Part shown: piece by piece, positions 42,851 to 55,082 of the stretch | Layout: each line of letters starts with the position of its first letter | Position numbering within the stretch: the stretch's first letter is position 1 | From: Harmothoe impar | Lineage: Eukaryota > Annelida > Polychaeta > Phyllodocida > Polynoidae | Direction: 5' to 3' | NCBI GenBank assembly: GCA_947462335.1 | Contig: OX381717.1 | Location: 17,227,166 to 17,291,165 of the forward strand | Length of the DNA stretch: 64,000 nucleotides | Notes under the pieces: generated by a model | Database searches by the model: none | What the model saw: the letters and a program-made list of their open reading frames with translations, nothing else | Told to the model about the DNA's origin: nothing | Made by a program: the position numbers and the translations under genes

Positions 42851-43465
42851 TATGGGCTCTTTAATTAGTATAGCGTAGAAAAAAGATCTTTTTTTTTTGC
42901 TTAGTTAGGGAATAAGGGATGGCACATGGACAAGGGTGTCGCACTGCATGTCTGTTTACATTTAAACTAAATAAATAAATAGTGGAGCTGTACGCTAAAG
43001 TAACTGAGTCACTGGTTACTGCACAAGTAGTGCTTAGGCTGTATTGAATACTGGTCATTGGCCTAGTGCAATATGGCCCAAGTTCTGTGAGCTAAGTAAC
43101 CAGTGAAGAGGTCATTTTAAGTGAGGCTCTGTATTCATTTCAGCGTTTTCCAGGGAGAAAGAATGGACAAAAAAATACCTATAAATACAGGATGAAACAT
43201 GAAATCAAACTTTCCCGGGGGTCACGTGACCTTCAGAGCGTGCAAAAGGGCCACAGCCTGCAATACAGCCTACACTCAAAAAGTAAACTTGTCCCCAGAC
43301 TCTTCAAAGTGATTGTGATAATGTGAATCGGAAAAAGTGTCAATGACATCCCTATTGCTAAGGCCACAGCAGGCCAGTTCACCTGAGGATGGGTAGGTGG
43401 CACTGTGGTAGGTGCACTAGAGCATGGCCCAGAGAGTGTTTATGTCAGGCGCAGAATAGGAACCA

Positions 43466-43530
43466 GCCCGATTCCGGAATTGCCCCTGTACAATTCCGGA
43501 ACTGCGCAGGCCAATTCCGGAATTGCACCA
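43466..43530. repeat. Cluster of AATTCCGGAATTGC palindromes
   Basis: Three copies within 65 bp, and two diverged copies (TTCCGATATTGCGCAAATTC) near 43863-43897. Possibly subterminal repeats of one element spanning 43450-43905. Confidence 0.6.
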
Positions 43531-43904
43531 TAGTTAGATTGCACAGTATCAAAATTCCCATCTGTTTTTATTGTAGCTACAGATGTAGAATATAAACATA
43601 TATTTCAGATATGTTTGAGGATGCTGTACTGCATCTTGGAGGTGTGAGAACAGACAGGGAGAACCCATATGCATGTCACACCTGTATGAAGCTGTGAATA
43701 AGGTGTAGCAGAAATGCCTCTGCTGTGATAAAACTTTGGGGTTCTGGCAGCCTGGGCTCCAAATGATATAAAATAACTCCCTTGCAAGTACATTTCTTGC
43801 CCTACCTTTCTGTTTGAGGGGTATAGTGATATATTTTATAATATATTTTATGATCATGTAGGAGTTCCGATATTGCGCAAATTCCGATCTTGCGCGTGAC
43901 ATTT

Positions 43905-45054
43905 ATACTGCTATACATGTATACTTTACCTATATTTGGATACAGTGATTGCTGTTGCTATGTAAGGCCAAAACATAAAAAAATAAAAGGTGTATTTCAA
44001 GAAACCCAACCCAAATTGAAAAGGCCAGTCTGTAGCTTTTTTCCCCAAATTTTTCCAAGTTCTTAGCACATCTTCGGTCAAGAAAAACAAGTTTCCATTC
44101 CCTATTAGTTGTCTGACCTCAGGAAATTTAGCAAGAATGTCCAATAATTTCATGCTGCTTTTATAGTTACTGAAGTCATCCTGCTAACTCCCCGGTTTGA
44201 TGTGGCGATAGGTGGCTCGTTCCAGGTACTTTCAACAGGTTTTTTTTGTTCCAACCAGGTCACATAATTTTCATGATTTTATGTGACTGCTGAACCCATA
44301 TTTGTCTCTAAGTTTGAATCCTGTGGCGTGAACATTCTATATTGAATATGGGTACAGGGGTAGAACTGTGCACCATCTTGGGCTGTACCATAATTTTGGT
44401 ACACCTAGTGTGTTCACTGGACCATGACCCCTGCTCATGCAGGTAAATGGGCCAATCACAGCCTAGTACTTATGCACCTTACCTGTGGTCACTGGACTGT
44501 GACCCTTATCTGTGCATGTAATTAGTGGGGTCACTTGTGTCATAGGTGGGAATAGGGAAACCACTCTACTGTTTCATAATTATATTTACATTATAAACGT
44601 CATTTTGTTGGCCTTAATCTATGATTTCATCCCATGGGTTCATTTACATTGGCAGATTTAACAAAGTATTAGCAAACTGATTTTACTAAACATTAACTGA
44701 GGAAAATATGCAGATGAAGCCATTTCTTTGATAATTATTCGATTTATTTATGAAAAAGGGTGCATATATCAATTATAGACCTCTGCTTCCTATGGTGGCA
44801 TCAGAATTATGCATTTTGACATGGAAATATGAGAAAAGTGACAATAAATGAGTGTACCAAGTTCTTGGTACACCCTGTGTTCTGGGGACTGTCATTCAAT
44901 CTTAGGGCGTACTAAGAAACTGGTCAGTCTCCAAACTGTTTAAGGCCTATTTGACAACTGATTTAGTGTACCGATGATCTCCCCTTTCCAACAATATATC
45001 ACATGCCTATACTTCACAGATTTATTTAATGTCCTTATATTTATGGTTACAAAA
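43905..45054. other. Intergenic spacer with GTACCA repeats
   Basis: GTACCATAATTTTGGTAC (44383-44402) and GTACCAAGTTCTTGGTAC (44855-44872) are short palindromes of similar build, about 470 bp apart. They could be ends of one element. Nothing else recognised. Confidence 0.4.
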
Positions 45055-45184
45055 ATTGGGCTGTATTTAGTTATGGGCCACCAGGGCCTGTAGCAACAAT
45101 AATGATTATATTCAGAAAACTATGGGCCCGGACCTAAAACTATGGGCCATTGGCTCCCTGGCCAGTGTTAGTGTCTACCCCTGC
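45055..45184. mobile_element. Right end of the CAGGGGTAGACACTAAC hAT-like MITE
   Basis: GTTAGTGTCTACCCCTG with the preceding GGGCCATTGGC text, as at 8370-8400 inverted. The left end is not found. Confidence 0.7.
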
Positions 45185-45714
45185 GGGTAGAGACCCTGAT
45201 ATCCCAGATATACCCACCGTCCTTTGAAAAGGACGTTTTTTGGTACTTTTTCATGCATTTTCAACTTGTTACCATTCTCTGAGAAATTCTTTTGGAAATT
45301 TGATCTATGAAACTTAGTTTTTTGGTGATATGGATTATGTTTCTCTGTAGCTTTCCCTAGAAATTGTGGATATCGCAACTTCAAAAATATGAAAGTGATA
45401 TTAGCAATGATTAAAGCAATATTAAGGCCAAAAATCCCTTTAAAATATAATTAAACATTGCAATTTTTGGCAAAAAATGTATTGTACTATTTTTTCACTC
45501 AGAATATGAACATATTTTGGATTTCTGAGGCCTTTATTGGGGAAATCCCTGTTTCCATGACAACAAAACATTCCAAAATGGATTTTGGCTGCCATGGTAA
45601 CGAATATTACCACTTTTCAAATCACTTTCACATACAAAAATTATTATATTATTAGTTGAAATTCATGGCAGGGCTATGGCAGGGCTCCTCCAGAAAGTAC
45701 CGGCAGTCCTAAGG

Positions 45715-45839
<125 letters not shown>

Positions 45840-46254
45840 TATGTGACATCATGTACTAATACCTGCATACCTCTGTCAGCCTATAATGATGATCATGGGG
45901 TAATTCAATAAGTGATGAAGGATGTGTGACATCAATTTTCTATAGCCCAATGCGTCAAGATGGTGACTTTTTCATAATTGAGTTGTGTTATGCTGGTTTC
46001 AACAGAATGAACATAACATTGTCTGCTATTTAAATTCCGTATCAGGAGATTCACAGGACAGTTATCTTTTGAAGAATACTCATTAGGGTGCAAGTTTTGA
46101 GTTTATATGCATACATGTACTTGTCGGTAATGCTTGAGAAATGTTCTAAAACTTTATCAACAACTTTTATGAAAAGTTACCATTTCTGGCTGCATTGGTT
46201 GGTAGTATATCATACAGTGTACTCACATCTCTGGATGTCCCTCATTATCACTGT

Positions 46255-46501
46255 GAGGATGGCATAATTATTGCCTTATCGCATCATGCCCTTGGTCGTC
46301 CTGATACATGACTGCCGCCCTGGCGAATAACTGGCAAGGTCTGCATTTGTACATCATTCCAACCCTATGGGGTTGAGACACTCCCAAAGGGTTGAAATGA
46401 TGCCCAAATGCAGCCCTGGTGAGTAACTTGTGGAGGCTGCCTTGGTGCATCATGACAACAAATGTCATTGTTAAGCGACATGCCGTCTTTATAGGGTTAA
46501 T
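46255..46501. mobile_element. TTAA-type hairpin MITE copy
   Basis: Starts GAGGATGGCATAATTA and ends TATAGGGTTAATTA. It contains GATTGCGCAGCC-like arms, ACCCTATGGGGTTGAGACAC and the GGTGCATCATGACAACAAAT block. Confidence 0.7.
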
Positions 46502-46621
46502 TAGATCATGTACTATATGCAATTACCACTCAGTAATCATTAGTTAATTTGATTACAGTGTATGCACACAGAAAAAGATGTGATTAGTGGGTGGAGTAGC
46601 TATTGATCATCTCTTGATATG

Positions 46622-46797
46622 TTAAAACAGAGGGAACCAGTATACTCCGGTGTTCAAAACATAGTTGTGTTCAGCCTAACCGCCTTCCCATCATAATTAT
46701 ATATAAAGATGACATTGCTGCCAAGCTATGAATAATCCCCCACTATACTTGTCCCAAATCTAACAGTTCTTTACGAGACACATGCTGTTTTAACCCT
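46622..46797. repeat. Direct repeat, copy 1 of a 170-bp block
   Basis: Matches 49095-49262 in the same orientation: GAGGGARCCAGTA, CATCATAATTATATATAAAG-like, and GCTGCCAAGC. Each copy follows a TTAA-type MITE. Confidence 0.75.
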
Positions 46798-48075
46798 TTA
46801 GGGACTGGAGGGTTTTTCTCTTTTTCCAGAGAAGACCTGTAGCGAATTCGTTAGACATTTTATGTTTCAAAAGGGTGTAAGAGAAAACTTTGCTTTTAAG
46901 GCAGTTCTTTTGCAAATAGAATCAATAGAATCGTGGGAATGCAAATAATTTTGTGTTTCTAAAGGGGTTCCAAGCAACTCGTTCACTGTTAATTATCTTG
47001 ACTAGATAAAATAGTTTAAAGGAAAAAATGTGTTTCAAAAGGCTGAGTTAGGTGAAGGTCCATACCTCCTACTAAGTCGGGGAAATGGTTATAATACTAC
47101 TTAAAAATGAAACTATAAAGAAAAGTAGACATATTTGTGATGCTAAGTAGATTTAAATCCGATATGTGATGAGAACTTAATAAAAGAAATACTCTATTTA
47201 CAATTGCCTAAAATATAAATGCCAAGTCAAATCGTTACTGCATAGTTAAAGAAACGTGGGGTAGCCTTTTGGTCAAGGGTTGCATCCAATTGTTTGTATA
47301 CTTGACATTGGCAGCATGACTGACACATGTATGACTAACAATTATGCCAACAAGTTATGTTTTTTATTTAGTGTACCCCCCCCCCTTAAAATGCTTCTAT
47401 TTCTACTAAATGAAAGACTTATAATGGCACTTTTATAGCGGAAATCTGTTACTTATGATCCGAGTTAGGCCAGCTTGCATGAAGGTGTCAGATGTAGCAG
47501 TTCTCCAACAAAACACTTGTTCAGACTAGATAGAGGCTATTTAGAAAGCAGTAATCCTTGGGATTAAAGTGTAATTTGACAATGGACGGGTAGATTATGA
47601 CATGAAATTGCTTATGCTTAGGATTTTCCTTGGTCTGCATACATTTTATAGGCGGTGAGTGGGAGCTCAGGTAGATTGTCCAATTTGGGATATTTCCACG
47701 GGAATAAAGGAGAGCCCAAGGAGGACAGCTATCACTGTAACATGTTACCTTTTTGGTTAAAAACGGCCCAATGTATAAAACTACAGCTCTACACCTATCC
47801 AACAGTGGTAAAATTATTACTTTATTCAGAAGATTACTATTTCAAAATATCCTCTGAAAATGGGCCCTTTAGCACTAAGTCCTATGGGAGATGGGCCAAG
47901 GTCGTCGGATTCCACCCCAGGGCCGCAGAATTCGACGCCTTTGGGCTGTATTACACGCCTTGACCTATATTCTGACGTACTGTGGGCATATAGAGCTTGT
48001 ATGCCCACTGAGTGGGCATATAGACTACATCGAGTATATTTACCACACTGATAGACCGTATGGGGGGTATAATAA
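46798..48075. other. Intergenic spacer
   Basis: No exon, RNA gene or repeat partner supported. A C9 run lies near 47377. Confidence 0.4.
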
Positions 48076-48446
48076 AACATGACGGACACATGACGGGCAC
48101 ATGTATGAGAACATGACAGACACGACAGACACATGTATGACAACATGACGGACACATGTATGACAACATGACAGACGCGACAGACACATGTATGACAACA
48201 TGACAGACACGACAGACACATGTATGACAACATGACAGACACGACAGACACATGTATGACAATATGACAGACATGACAGACACATGTATGACAACATGAC
48301 GGACACGACAGACACATGTATGACAACATGACGGACACGACAGACACATGTATGACAACATGACGGACACATGTATGACAACATGACAGACACGACAGAC
48401 ACATGTATGACAACATGACGGACACATGTATGACAACATGAGAGAC
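48076..48446. repeat. Minisatellite of ACATGTATGACAACATGACRGAC units
   Basis: Alternating 21- and 31-bp units (with or without an ACGACAGAC block), about twelve in all. Minus-strand ORFs encoding Cys/His-rich repeats are translations of the satellite. Confidence 0.93.
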
Positions 48447-48524
48447 ATGTCTAAGGCTAGGTCTATCTAATACCTGGCACACCATACCTTGTCCACATCA
48501 CCCTCTCCTCACCCTCACCTATTT

Positions 48525-48525
<1 letters not shown>

Positions 48526-48560
<35 letters not shown>
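48526..48560. repeat. (TC)n microsatellite
   Basis: About 17 CT units. Confidence 0.95.
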
Positions 48561-48561
<1 letters not shown>

Positions 48562-48892
48562 ACAACGAAAAGGGATGACATCACTAAGGGAATTCCCTGG
48601 GTGTTTTCCGGAATGTAGACTGGTTTTTCTATATTTTTTTTAATTAGGACAGATCACAAACGAAATGCCTGTACAGAGCAGTACAAACAAATTTCCTGAA
48701 CGAATTGTCTTATTACCTTTCATTTTCGTTTGAGTGTTTAGAAATGATCACCTTAAGAATATTGGGTCAGAAACACAAATTACAAATATTCTAAACGAAT
48801 TCACTTCCCCATAAGCTTGTCTTTATCGTTTATAAAGTGAGTTCTTGAGAAAAATTGAAAAGCCTTCGAGATGTCACAAAAAGATGACATTG

Positions 48893-49096
48893 ATCGTCAT
48901 GATGCACCAATGCAGCCCTGGCGAGTAACTCGCCAGTGCTTTATTGGTGCATCATGCTGAATCTTTGGGAATTTCTCGATCCTATAGGGTCAGATGATGC
49001 ATTCATGCAGCCCTGGAGAGTAACTTGCCAGGGCTGCAATCATGCATCATGACCATAGGCATGATACATCAATGGATTCTGCCATCCTTAAAGGGT
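48893..49096. mobile_element. TTAA-type hairpin MITE, partial
   Basis: Two stacked hairpins: GATGCACCAATGCAGCCC against GGTGCATC, and GATGCATTCATGCAGCCC against GGGCTGCAATCATGCATC. It ends CCTTAAAGGGT. Confidence 0.7.
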
Positions 49097-49262
49097 CCAA
49101 ACCGAGGGAGCCAGTACACTTGGGTGATAAAAAATACTTGCATTCACCCTATCCGTCTTCCAATCATAATTATACATGGAGATGATATTGCTGCCAAGCC
49201 ATGATAAATCCACCACTATACTTAACCTAAATCTTACAGTTTTTTATGAGACACGTCAGACA
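49095..49262. repeat. Direct repeat, copy 2 of a 170-bp block
   Basis: Counterpart of 46622-46797, 2.47 kb away. Confidence 0.75.
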
Positions 49263-50299
49263 GGTGGCTTAAGGATACTGACATTTCTGTCATGGAGAAG
49301 CCCTTTCTTTAAAGATCATTACGCGAACAAAATACTCTGTCAAGTGTATCAAAGAAATCACAGGTGATAATGTTTTTATTCTGAAGTGGATTGTAAAAAT
49401 GTAATACATATACCGTTGATCTTATGCTCAATAGATTTCACCAAACTCCATCAACTGGCTCCTTAGCTCAGTCAGTAAATAATTGGCTGACTTTAAATCT
49501 GAAACAAGTAAGTATAAGTCCCGATAAAATGCTTCATGTATACAACGTAATGACCGCACAGTGTGCTACAAAAACAAAATCAAAATTTTATTCTGTTAAG
49601 CGTACACCCCACAACCACATTTTTCTTGCAGTTGCAGTCCAGTATTGGACATAACAAAACACACAATGCACTTAACAATGTTTTATTACACATTCCCAAA
49701 ATACCAGTAGTATATTTGGGCTAATAATAATTTGACATGTTTGGGGTTTACAATCTAGAATGTGTTCTAAAAGGGGTGTGTGTGCTTATTAGGGGATGTG
49801 CACTTATAACGCTGAATACGGTAATACAAGCAAAGCATTAGCATTCTTATGTATCTTTCTAAAAATTCAAGGCAGCTTTAAATCTCATCTTTAAATAATA
49901 TTTATGTAAAATCAATAGACCTTGCAAATATGTTTATGGTTATAACGTTCATGTAACGTATAACTTTCAATTAAGGTAAAATTACTTCGTAATAACCCTT
50001 ACATTTGAACTTCAATTTATGTAGTGAAATTACATCATTGCAACCTCAAAAAGAATGTGTTATGAACGTTAGATCATGTAAGCTGGTAAGTGTGTTTACT
50101 GGGTCGGTTGGGCACCTGCAGGCTCCACAGTACACAATAGCGATGTCAGTGACATTCTCTAAATTGACATATCGCTATTACGTCAATATTGCAATATATT
50201 TTATTGACAATTTTCACAAGTCGATATAATTATGTCAATATTATTTTCATGAGAACTTGTTCTCTGCTAGTGGAGACAACTAGGTATGCACTTGTATCA
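49263..50299. other. Intergenic spacer with a tRNA-like fragment
   Basis: GGCTCCTTAGCTCAGTCAGTA at 49459-49479 resembles a tRNA 5' half with A box. The expected B box is eroded (AAGTATAAGTCCC). Near 49765-49825 lies a reverse copy of the AATAAGYGCACA repeat at 8811-8850. Confidence 0.4.
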
Positions 50300-50371
50300 T
50301 GGAACCTGAATGTGCTTGCATCCAGTGCACCCTTAGAAAGGTTGTTCTCCACCATGTTTAGTAAGGGAGGG
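50300..50371 (+). pseudogene. hAT transposase C-terminal dimerisation-domain remnant
   Basis: 24 codons reading WNLNVLASSAPLERLFST and a few more. The SSAP-ERLFS core is typical of the hAT transposase C terminus. No further transposase is readable around it. ATTGACATATCGC-type ends nearby (50145, 51530-51595) may belong to the same element. Confidence 0.6.
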
Positions 50372-50472
50372 AGGGGGGGATAGATATTCCGCATTAGCTA
50401 GATGATCACTGTACAGCGCCATCTTGTCTGGTACTAGTGCTCTTTCCTCTGCTAACTATAGAAGCCTGCTGA

Positions 50473-51226
50473 TTAGCTGAAGCTGGTTTCTGTCATGACC
50501 GAAATTTGGTGTCTTAGGGGTCATAAACCTTTCAAGTATAGGCCTGTATTGTGGGTCCTTACGTCTTATGTTCAGATTGGGGGAGTGGTTAGGACTCTGA
50601 CCTACCAATCCATGGATCATGGGTTCAAATCCATGTCTATGCTATTTTGTTCACACACAATTTTAAAATTGGGTCAAAAATTGTGGTAGTATACAACTCT
50701 GTTGTAAAGATTCTTTACACCAGATAGATATTTATATTGTGTAATCTAAAATGGTTTTGTATTGTTACATTGGGTTTTCTTTGTAAATGATATTACTATT
50801 TCTAACCAACTAGAAAAAACTATGTTGCCTTGGCATGGCTTTGAACTTATTACCCTTGGATTGATTGGCCAGTGTCCTAACCACTCCCCCAATCCAAACA
50901 GGTGACATGAGAAATATTCAAATACAACTGATTCAAAACCATTTTAGATTACACTATAAATATTTATCTTGTGTAAAGGATCTATAAAACCGAATTGTAT
51001 ACTATCACAATTTTTGACCTACCAAAAATACATGTTAAAATTATTTGCGAACAAAAAGGCCTAGATGTGGATTTGAACTCATGACCCATAGATTGGTAGG
51101 CCAGAGTCCTAACCACTTCCCCAATCTGAACAGATGACCTAAGGACCCACAATAGAGGCTATAACTGAAAGGTTTATGACCCCTAAAACTCCGATTTTGG
51201 ATGCCTCAGGAACCAGCTTCAGCTAA
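50473..51226. mobile_element. 754-bp inverted repeat containing tRNA-like sequences
   Basis: Outer ends TTAGCTGAAGCTGG and CCAGCTTCAGCTAA. The arms stay alignable for about 280 bp. Each arm has a tRNA-like block, at 50583-50632 (+) and 51067-51120 (-): A-box-like GAGTGGTTAGGACTCTG and B box GGGTTCAAATCC. A third block sits in the centre (50837-50890, -). Confidence 0.75.
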
Positions 51227-51742
51227 AGGTCTCACAAGGTAGAATTACTGCATCCTGCTAGTGCCCTATAGTGTCTGAATATTGAATTTACAGTTTGGAT
51301 GCTTATCCTGTCGACCATCCTGTCAGAACCCTACCTCTCAGTATTTAAGGATGGGAGTTTTGTGTTTCATATCGATGATCATTATGTGCACATCTTCAGT
51401 GAAGATAATGGGACTGGTGTTCAGCTATACTACCATTAACCTTTGTTTTTGTTATATTCAGCTTATTGGGGCAATAAACAGTTTTTTCAGATGTACTTAA
51501 TAGTCTAAATATTAAATTGCAATACATCGATATTTTGACGAGTATGTGTCAATAATCGTCATCGCGATAAATTGAATGTCAATGACATCCCTAGTACATG
51601 CTACACAGCTTTCTCCACCAGCAGAGAACTTTTCCTCACCAGACATATTTTGACATATTTATATTGACATTGAAATATTAATACAATTTATAGGCATATT
51701 GACATAATGGTGCTAAGTCAATATAGAAAATCTTAATGACAT
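51227..51742. other. Spacer with CAATGACATCCCTAG element end
   Basis: TCGCGATAAATTGAATGTCAATGACATCCCTAG around 51564-51596 recurs in part at 43340-43355 and 59397-59412, suggesting a shared element end. Confidence 0.45.
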
Positions 51743-51839
51743 TCTATAATCCCCTCCAGCATATCAACTCATTACTTGTATGCAGTGCATGCTTATCACG
51801 GGAGATGCACAAGGTAGTTTCTTGTGTCTTTGATTCAAT
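51743..51839 (+). repeat. Upstream duplicate of the gene 2 promoter region
   Basis: CTATAATCCCCTCCAGCATATCAACTCATTAC and GTGCATGCTTATCAC match 52073-52165, 330 bp away. The TATATAA is replaced by TATAAT. Confidence 0.75.
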
Positions 51840-52072
51840 TGAATTTAGAATTTTTAATTTGGCAAATCAAATCACAGTATACGGGGCACTTTTGATAGCG
51901 TGCCAAAGGAAAAAATTGAACAGATTGAATGTGCAATAGTCAAGTGATCATTAGTCAGTTCATGATTTATCAGTCTCTACATTACACTAATTAAGGTGGT
52001 AAGGCAGTTAATTATAAGCGCCACTATTTGCACCACATTCGGCCCTTGTAGCCTGTATTGGTAATGCAACAC

Positions 52073-52230
52073 TATATAACCCCTTCCTGCAAATCAACTC
52101 ATTACATACAGTGCATGCTTATCACAGGAGTTGCACAAGGTATTCTCTTGTTTCTTTCTTAAGTACTGTTTGGAGGAATAACTTCACTTTTGGCTCACAG
52201 CTTTTTCTCGGTGGCAGTACATACACCAGG
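52073..52230 (+). promoter_or_regulatory. Gene 2 core promoter and 5' UTR
   Basis: TATATAA at 52073-52079 lies about 150 bp before the signal-peptide ATG, so transcription likely starts near 52100-52110. The upstream ATG at 52111 opens the same frame and would add 40 non-hydrophobic residues, so 52231 is preferred. Confidence 0.55.
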
Positions 52231-52305
52231 ATGCTGGGTGGCTGTGCTGCTGTGTGTTTACTGCTGTTGGTGTTTCCGGAGGTTCATGGAGGAGGGGCAG
52301 TTCCG
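52231..52305 (+). CDS. Gene 2 exon 1: signal peptide
   Basis: 25 codons, donor gtaagt at 52306, phase 0. It reads MLGGCAAVCLLLLVF, then EVHGGGAVP: a short n-region, a leucine-rich core and a likely cleavage near HG/GG. The protein enters the secretory pathway. Confidence 0.82.
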
Positions 52306-52552
52306 GTAAGTACACTCTCAAGACACAAGTTATACCTTGTCATGCAAGTGCTCTGATTGAGGTAGAATTCTGATTTGTAACTTAGTTTGCCAGAAGATAA
52401 CTACTATCAATATGTTAGAAAAATCTCAAAAATTCATTTTTCAAAGATAATTTTTTTCTCCATCATATGCTACTTTGAGAGCCCATGTCTAGGCTCTTAA
52501 AAGTGTGACTTCAGACCCATTTTGTTGAAACAGGTGACCTTTATGCTTGCAG

Positions 52553-52652
52553 TCCTGCATCCCTAATACACCTAAGTGTGTGTGTGATCCTAGCGGCTTT
52601 CCATGTTCATGTGCCGCAGGCTTCGAAATAGACAGCACATTCATGTGTATAG
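52553..52652 (+). CDS. Gene 2 exon 2: diverged EGF-like module
   Basis: 100 nt, acceptor gcttgcag ending 52552, donor gtaact at 52653, phase 0 to 1. Six cysteines in EGF-like order (from SCIPNTPKCVC to STFMC), but no D-x-D/N-E-C start, so it should not bind calcium. It converts phase 0 of exon 1 to the phase 1 used by all later exons. Confidence 0.8.
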
Positions 52653-53749
52653 GTAACTATGATACATATCTGATATTTTTTTTACAACATTTATCTTTAT
52701 TTCTCAGTTGAAGATGGATTTAGGAGTTAATTTGTTGTCGAATTTTGTTTTTTAGTTCCACAACCTAGCTCTATTCATCATGTCCATATAAGTTTGCGTG
52801 TAGCATTTTAAATCATTCCGATGATAATAAATCGATAAATAAAGAGGAAAGCATGGTCAGAATGGTTTCTATTACAGTGAGGCGACCCCTGATCTGGTCG
52901 TCTCATATCTAACACATTTATAAGTATAAGAATGATTTAAAAAGCGACACACATATTTGAATGAACAATATGAGCACAAATATGTTGTGCATCTGACAAA
53001 TTAAAATCGACCACAAATTAGCTCCTAACCCATCTTTAAAGATGAGCTTCAGTTACATCGAAATACTAATCACAGGTTTGCTGTGGGTGCAATCCCATAT
53101 GAATACCTTAAGGTCCCATTGTGTGCAAAACGTATATCAAATATTCAAGTGACTCAGTCAAAGAAAAGTCCCCCTCCTCCCACGCAATTTTGGTGTGCAG
53201 TGGATCTTTTTGGGGGACCCTTTGCTTCTCAGGCAGGTAACATGCAATATAGAATAGGTCCGGTCCTGTTTTGACCCCGATCAAACAATTTCTCACATAT
53301 GGAATTTTAGTCTTTAAGTATACATCATTTCCAATATGTATAGTTGTTTGTCAAACATATCATGAATACTTAATTAACAGCTATTAATATACATGTACAT
53401 ATTGGGGATAACACGTGTATATAACACGTATTATTGCATGTGATTTATCAATTTAACCCAGGCTATATAAAAGCTAACAGCATTTGTCAAAGTCACTATG
53501 ACCCTTTTCTCAGTAATTCGTGTGACTACTGCAGTTAACCTTTTCTCATAGTCAGAATGCAATCTAATTTAACTTCCATGTCGTCAACTGTTACTACTTG
53601 AGTGCAGTGAATTGGTGCAAATAAAGGCACTTTCAAAGTGCTGAATACAGTTTGCGCAAACTCCCCTGGTTCCTTTATCTACTTATCATTTTAGTCACCT
53701 CAGCAGAAACGCCGACTTCAACGATGAAAGGTTGAAAATTATTTTTCAG
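52653..53749 (+). other. Gene 2 intron 2
   Basis: 1.1 kb. Its last 170 bp (GTTACTACTTGAGTGCAGTGAA and ATCATTTTAGTCACCTCAGC) recur before the exon at 59512. Confidence 0.6.
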
Positions 53750-53872
53750 ATTCAGATGAATGCGACCTGGTAACAGACAACTGTCACGCGGATGCAACTT
53801 GTGCAAATACTGACGGCTCCTTCACCTGTACTTGTAACACGGGCTACAGTGGAGATGGAGTGACTTGTGACG
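53750..53872 (+). CDS. Gene 2 exon: cbEGF domain 1
   Basis: 123 nt, acceptor atttttcag ending 53749, donor gtaact at 53873, phase 1 to 1. DSDEC start, six cysteines, hydroxylation consensus. Closest in flanks and sequence to the exon at 59512 (both contain TDNCH and end with a GTAACTATGA donor). Confidence 0.93.
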
Positions 53873-54279
53873 GTAACTATGAAGCATTCTTCATTTCCCC
53901 AAATGTGCACCCTTTGCATGGCAATCAAGTTTTTTTGTTTTTTTTAATAATTTGTCAGGAGAAAACAGATTAGGCTCCTTATTAGAGATGGTGGTGCCTA
54001 CACTCGTAGCTCCTCCAGTATACATGGTGTTCCATTATATATATATGGTGTGCATGTGTTCCGATAGAAAGGTGCATGTGTTCCAATAGAAATGTGCATA
54101 GTGTGGATGTGATCCGATACGATTTTCGTAGTCTACTGTCCACACTCTTGTGCTAACATTTAGGCAAATCAAACTCCATATGGGAGTGTGCAGGCCTGCT
54201 CATCTGTTAATTACAGGGGGAGGTGGTGAAATTACAGTGGTGGCGACAAAAAATTTAGATGTACATCGATTGATGCAAT

Positions 54280-54801
54280 TGTAACGGGTTGACTATAAGT
54301 CTAACTGTTATCGTTGTATATCTATTGTATGTTGTAAGATGTAAAACAACACGGTTCTATTGTGTAAAATAACTGTTTTTTTCATATAACTAGTGTCGTC
54401 GGTTCGTTACATACACCGACTCCTCTAGTTCGGTTATATACGGTAGTGTACCGTTACCACCTTCGGTTACCGTCGGTAGTTATTACATAATCATTTTACA
54501 TAACTAAACCTAACAGGTGGCGCTGCTAGTACGGTCACGTGGCCTACGCAGCGCTGTATATAAGACGGCTGCTTCCCCATTGGAAGTCAGTCAGGTTTGG
54601 GACTGTCGTGACATGACCACCCTGTGCTCACGGGCTTAACTCTATGCTGTAGGGTTGCCCACTGTATTATATATCTGTTTTTGATCTTGTATATCCGCTG
54701 GTTATACTTGTACTATAATACACAAGAGTTTCCTTTATAATAAAGTCGCCGTATATTAAAGTCTAATTTACCTTGTCTGGTTTTTGTACTCAAGTGTTAC
54801 A
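54280..54801 (+). repeat. Solo LTR in a gene 2 intron
   Basis: 522 bp, TGTAACGGG to GTGTTACA, with a TATA box (TATATAA, 54557-54563) and AATAAA (54739-54744) in LTR order. Flanks do not show a clean 5-bp duplication (gcaat and accgt), so one end may be eroded. Confidence 0.6.
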
Positions 54802-54959
54802 ACCGTAGTAAGAGACCAACTACACAATTAAGGCATAGGAATCTTGTTGAGTAGTTCATAAACAGAGCTCAGGCCCAATATCAGGTCCTCAGTTAGTTTG
54901 GAAAATTTTGAGAAAGAAAGTTTAAAGGGGAGATTAAAGATTGAAATTATTCATTTCAG

Positions 54960-55082
54960 ATGATGATGAATGCACCTTGAACACAGACAACTGTGACGTG
55001 AATGCACGTTGCACCAATACTGTTGGTTCATTTACCTGCACCTGTAGGAATGGCTACATTGGAGACGGGGTCACCTGTACAG
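54960..55082 (+). CDS. Gene 2 exon: cbEGF domain 2
   Basis: 123 nt, acceptor catttcag ending 54959, donor gttggt at 55083 (weak), phase 1 to 1. DDDEC start, DNCDVNARC core. The intron end AAAGGGGAGATTAAAG is shared with exons at 61603, 62625 and 63981. Confidence 0.92.

Noticed and set aside
42596..42868. 90-residue ORF
   Set aside because: Covers a MITE hairpin; its two halves are inverted copies.
48076..48446. Possible CRISPR-like array
   Set aside because: Units are contiguous with no unique spacers, and the genome is animal.
47826..48485. Cys/His-rich repetitive ORFs up to 219 residues on the minus strand
   Set aside because: Translations of the ACATGTATGACA minisatellite; three frames are open together.
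52111..52230. Upstream ATG as the gene 2 start
   Set aside because: It would bury the signal peptide behind 40 polar residues and lies at the predicted transcription start.
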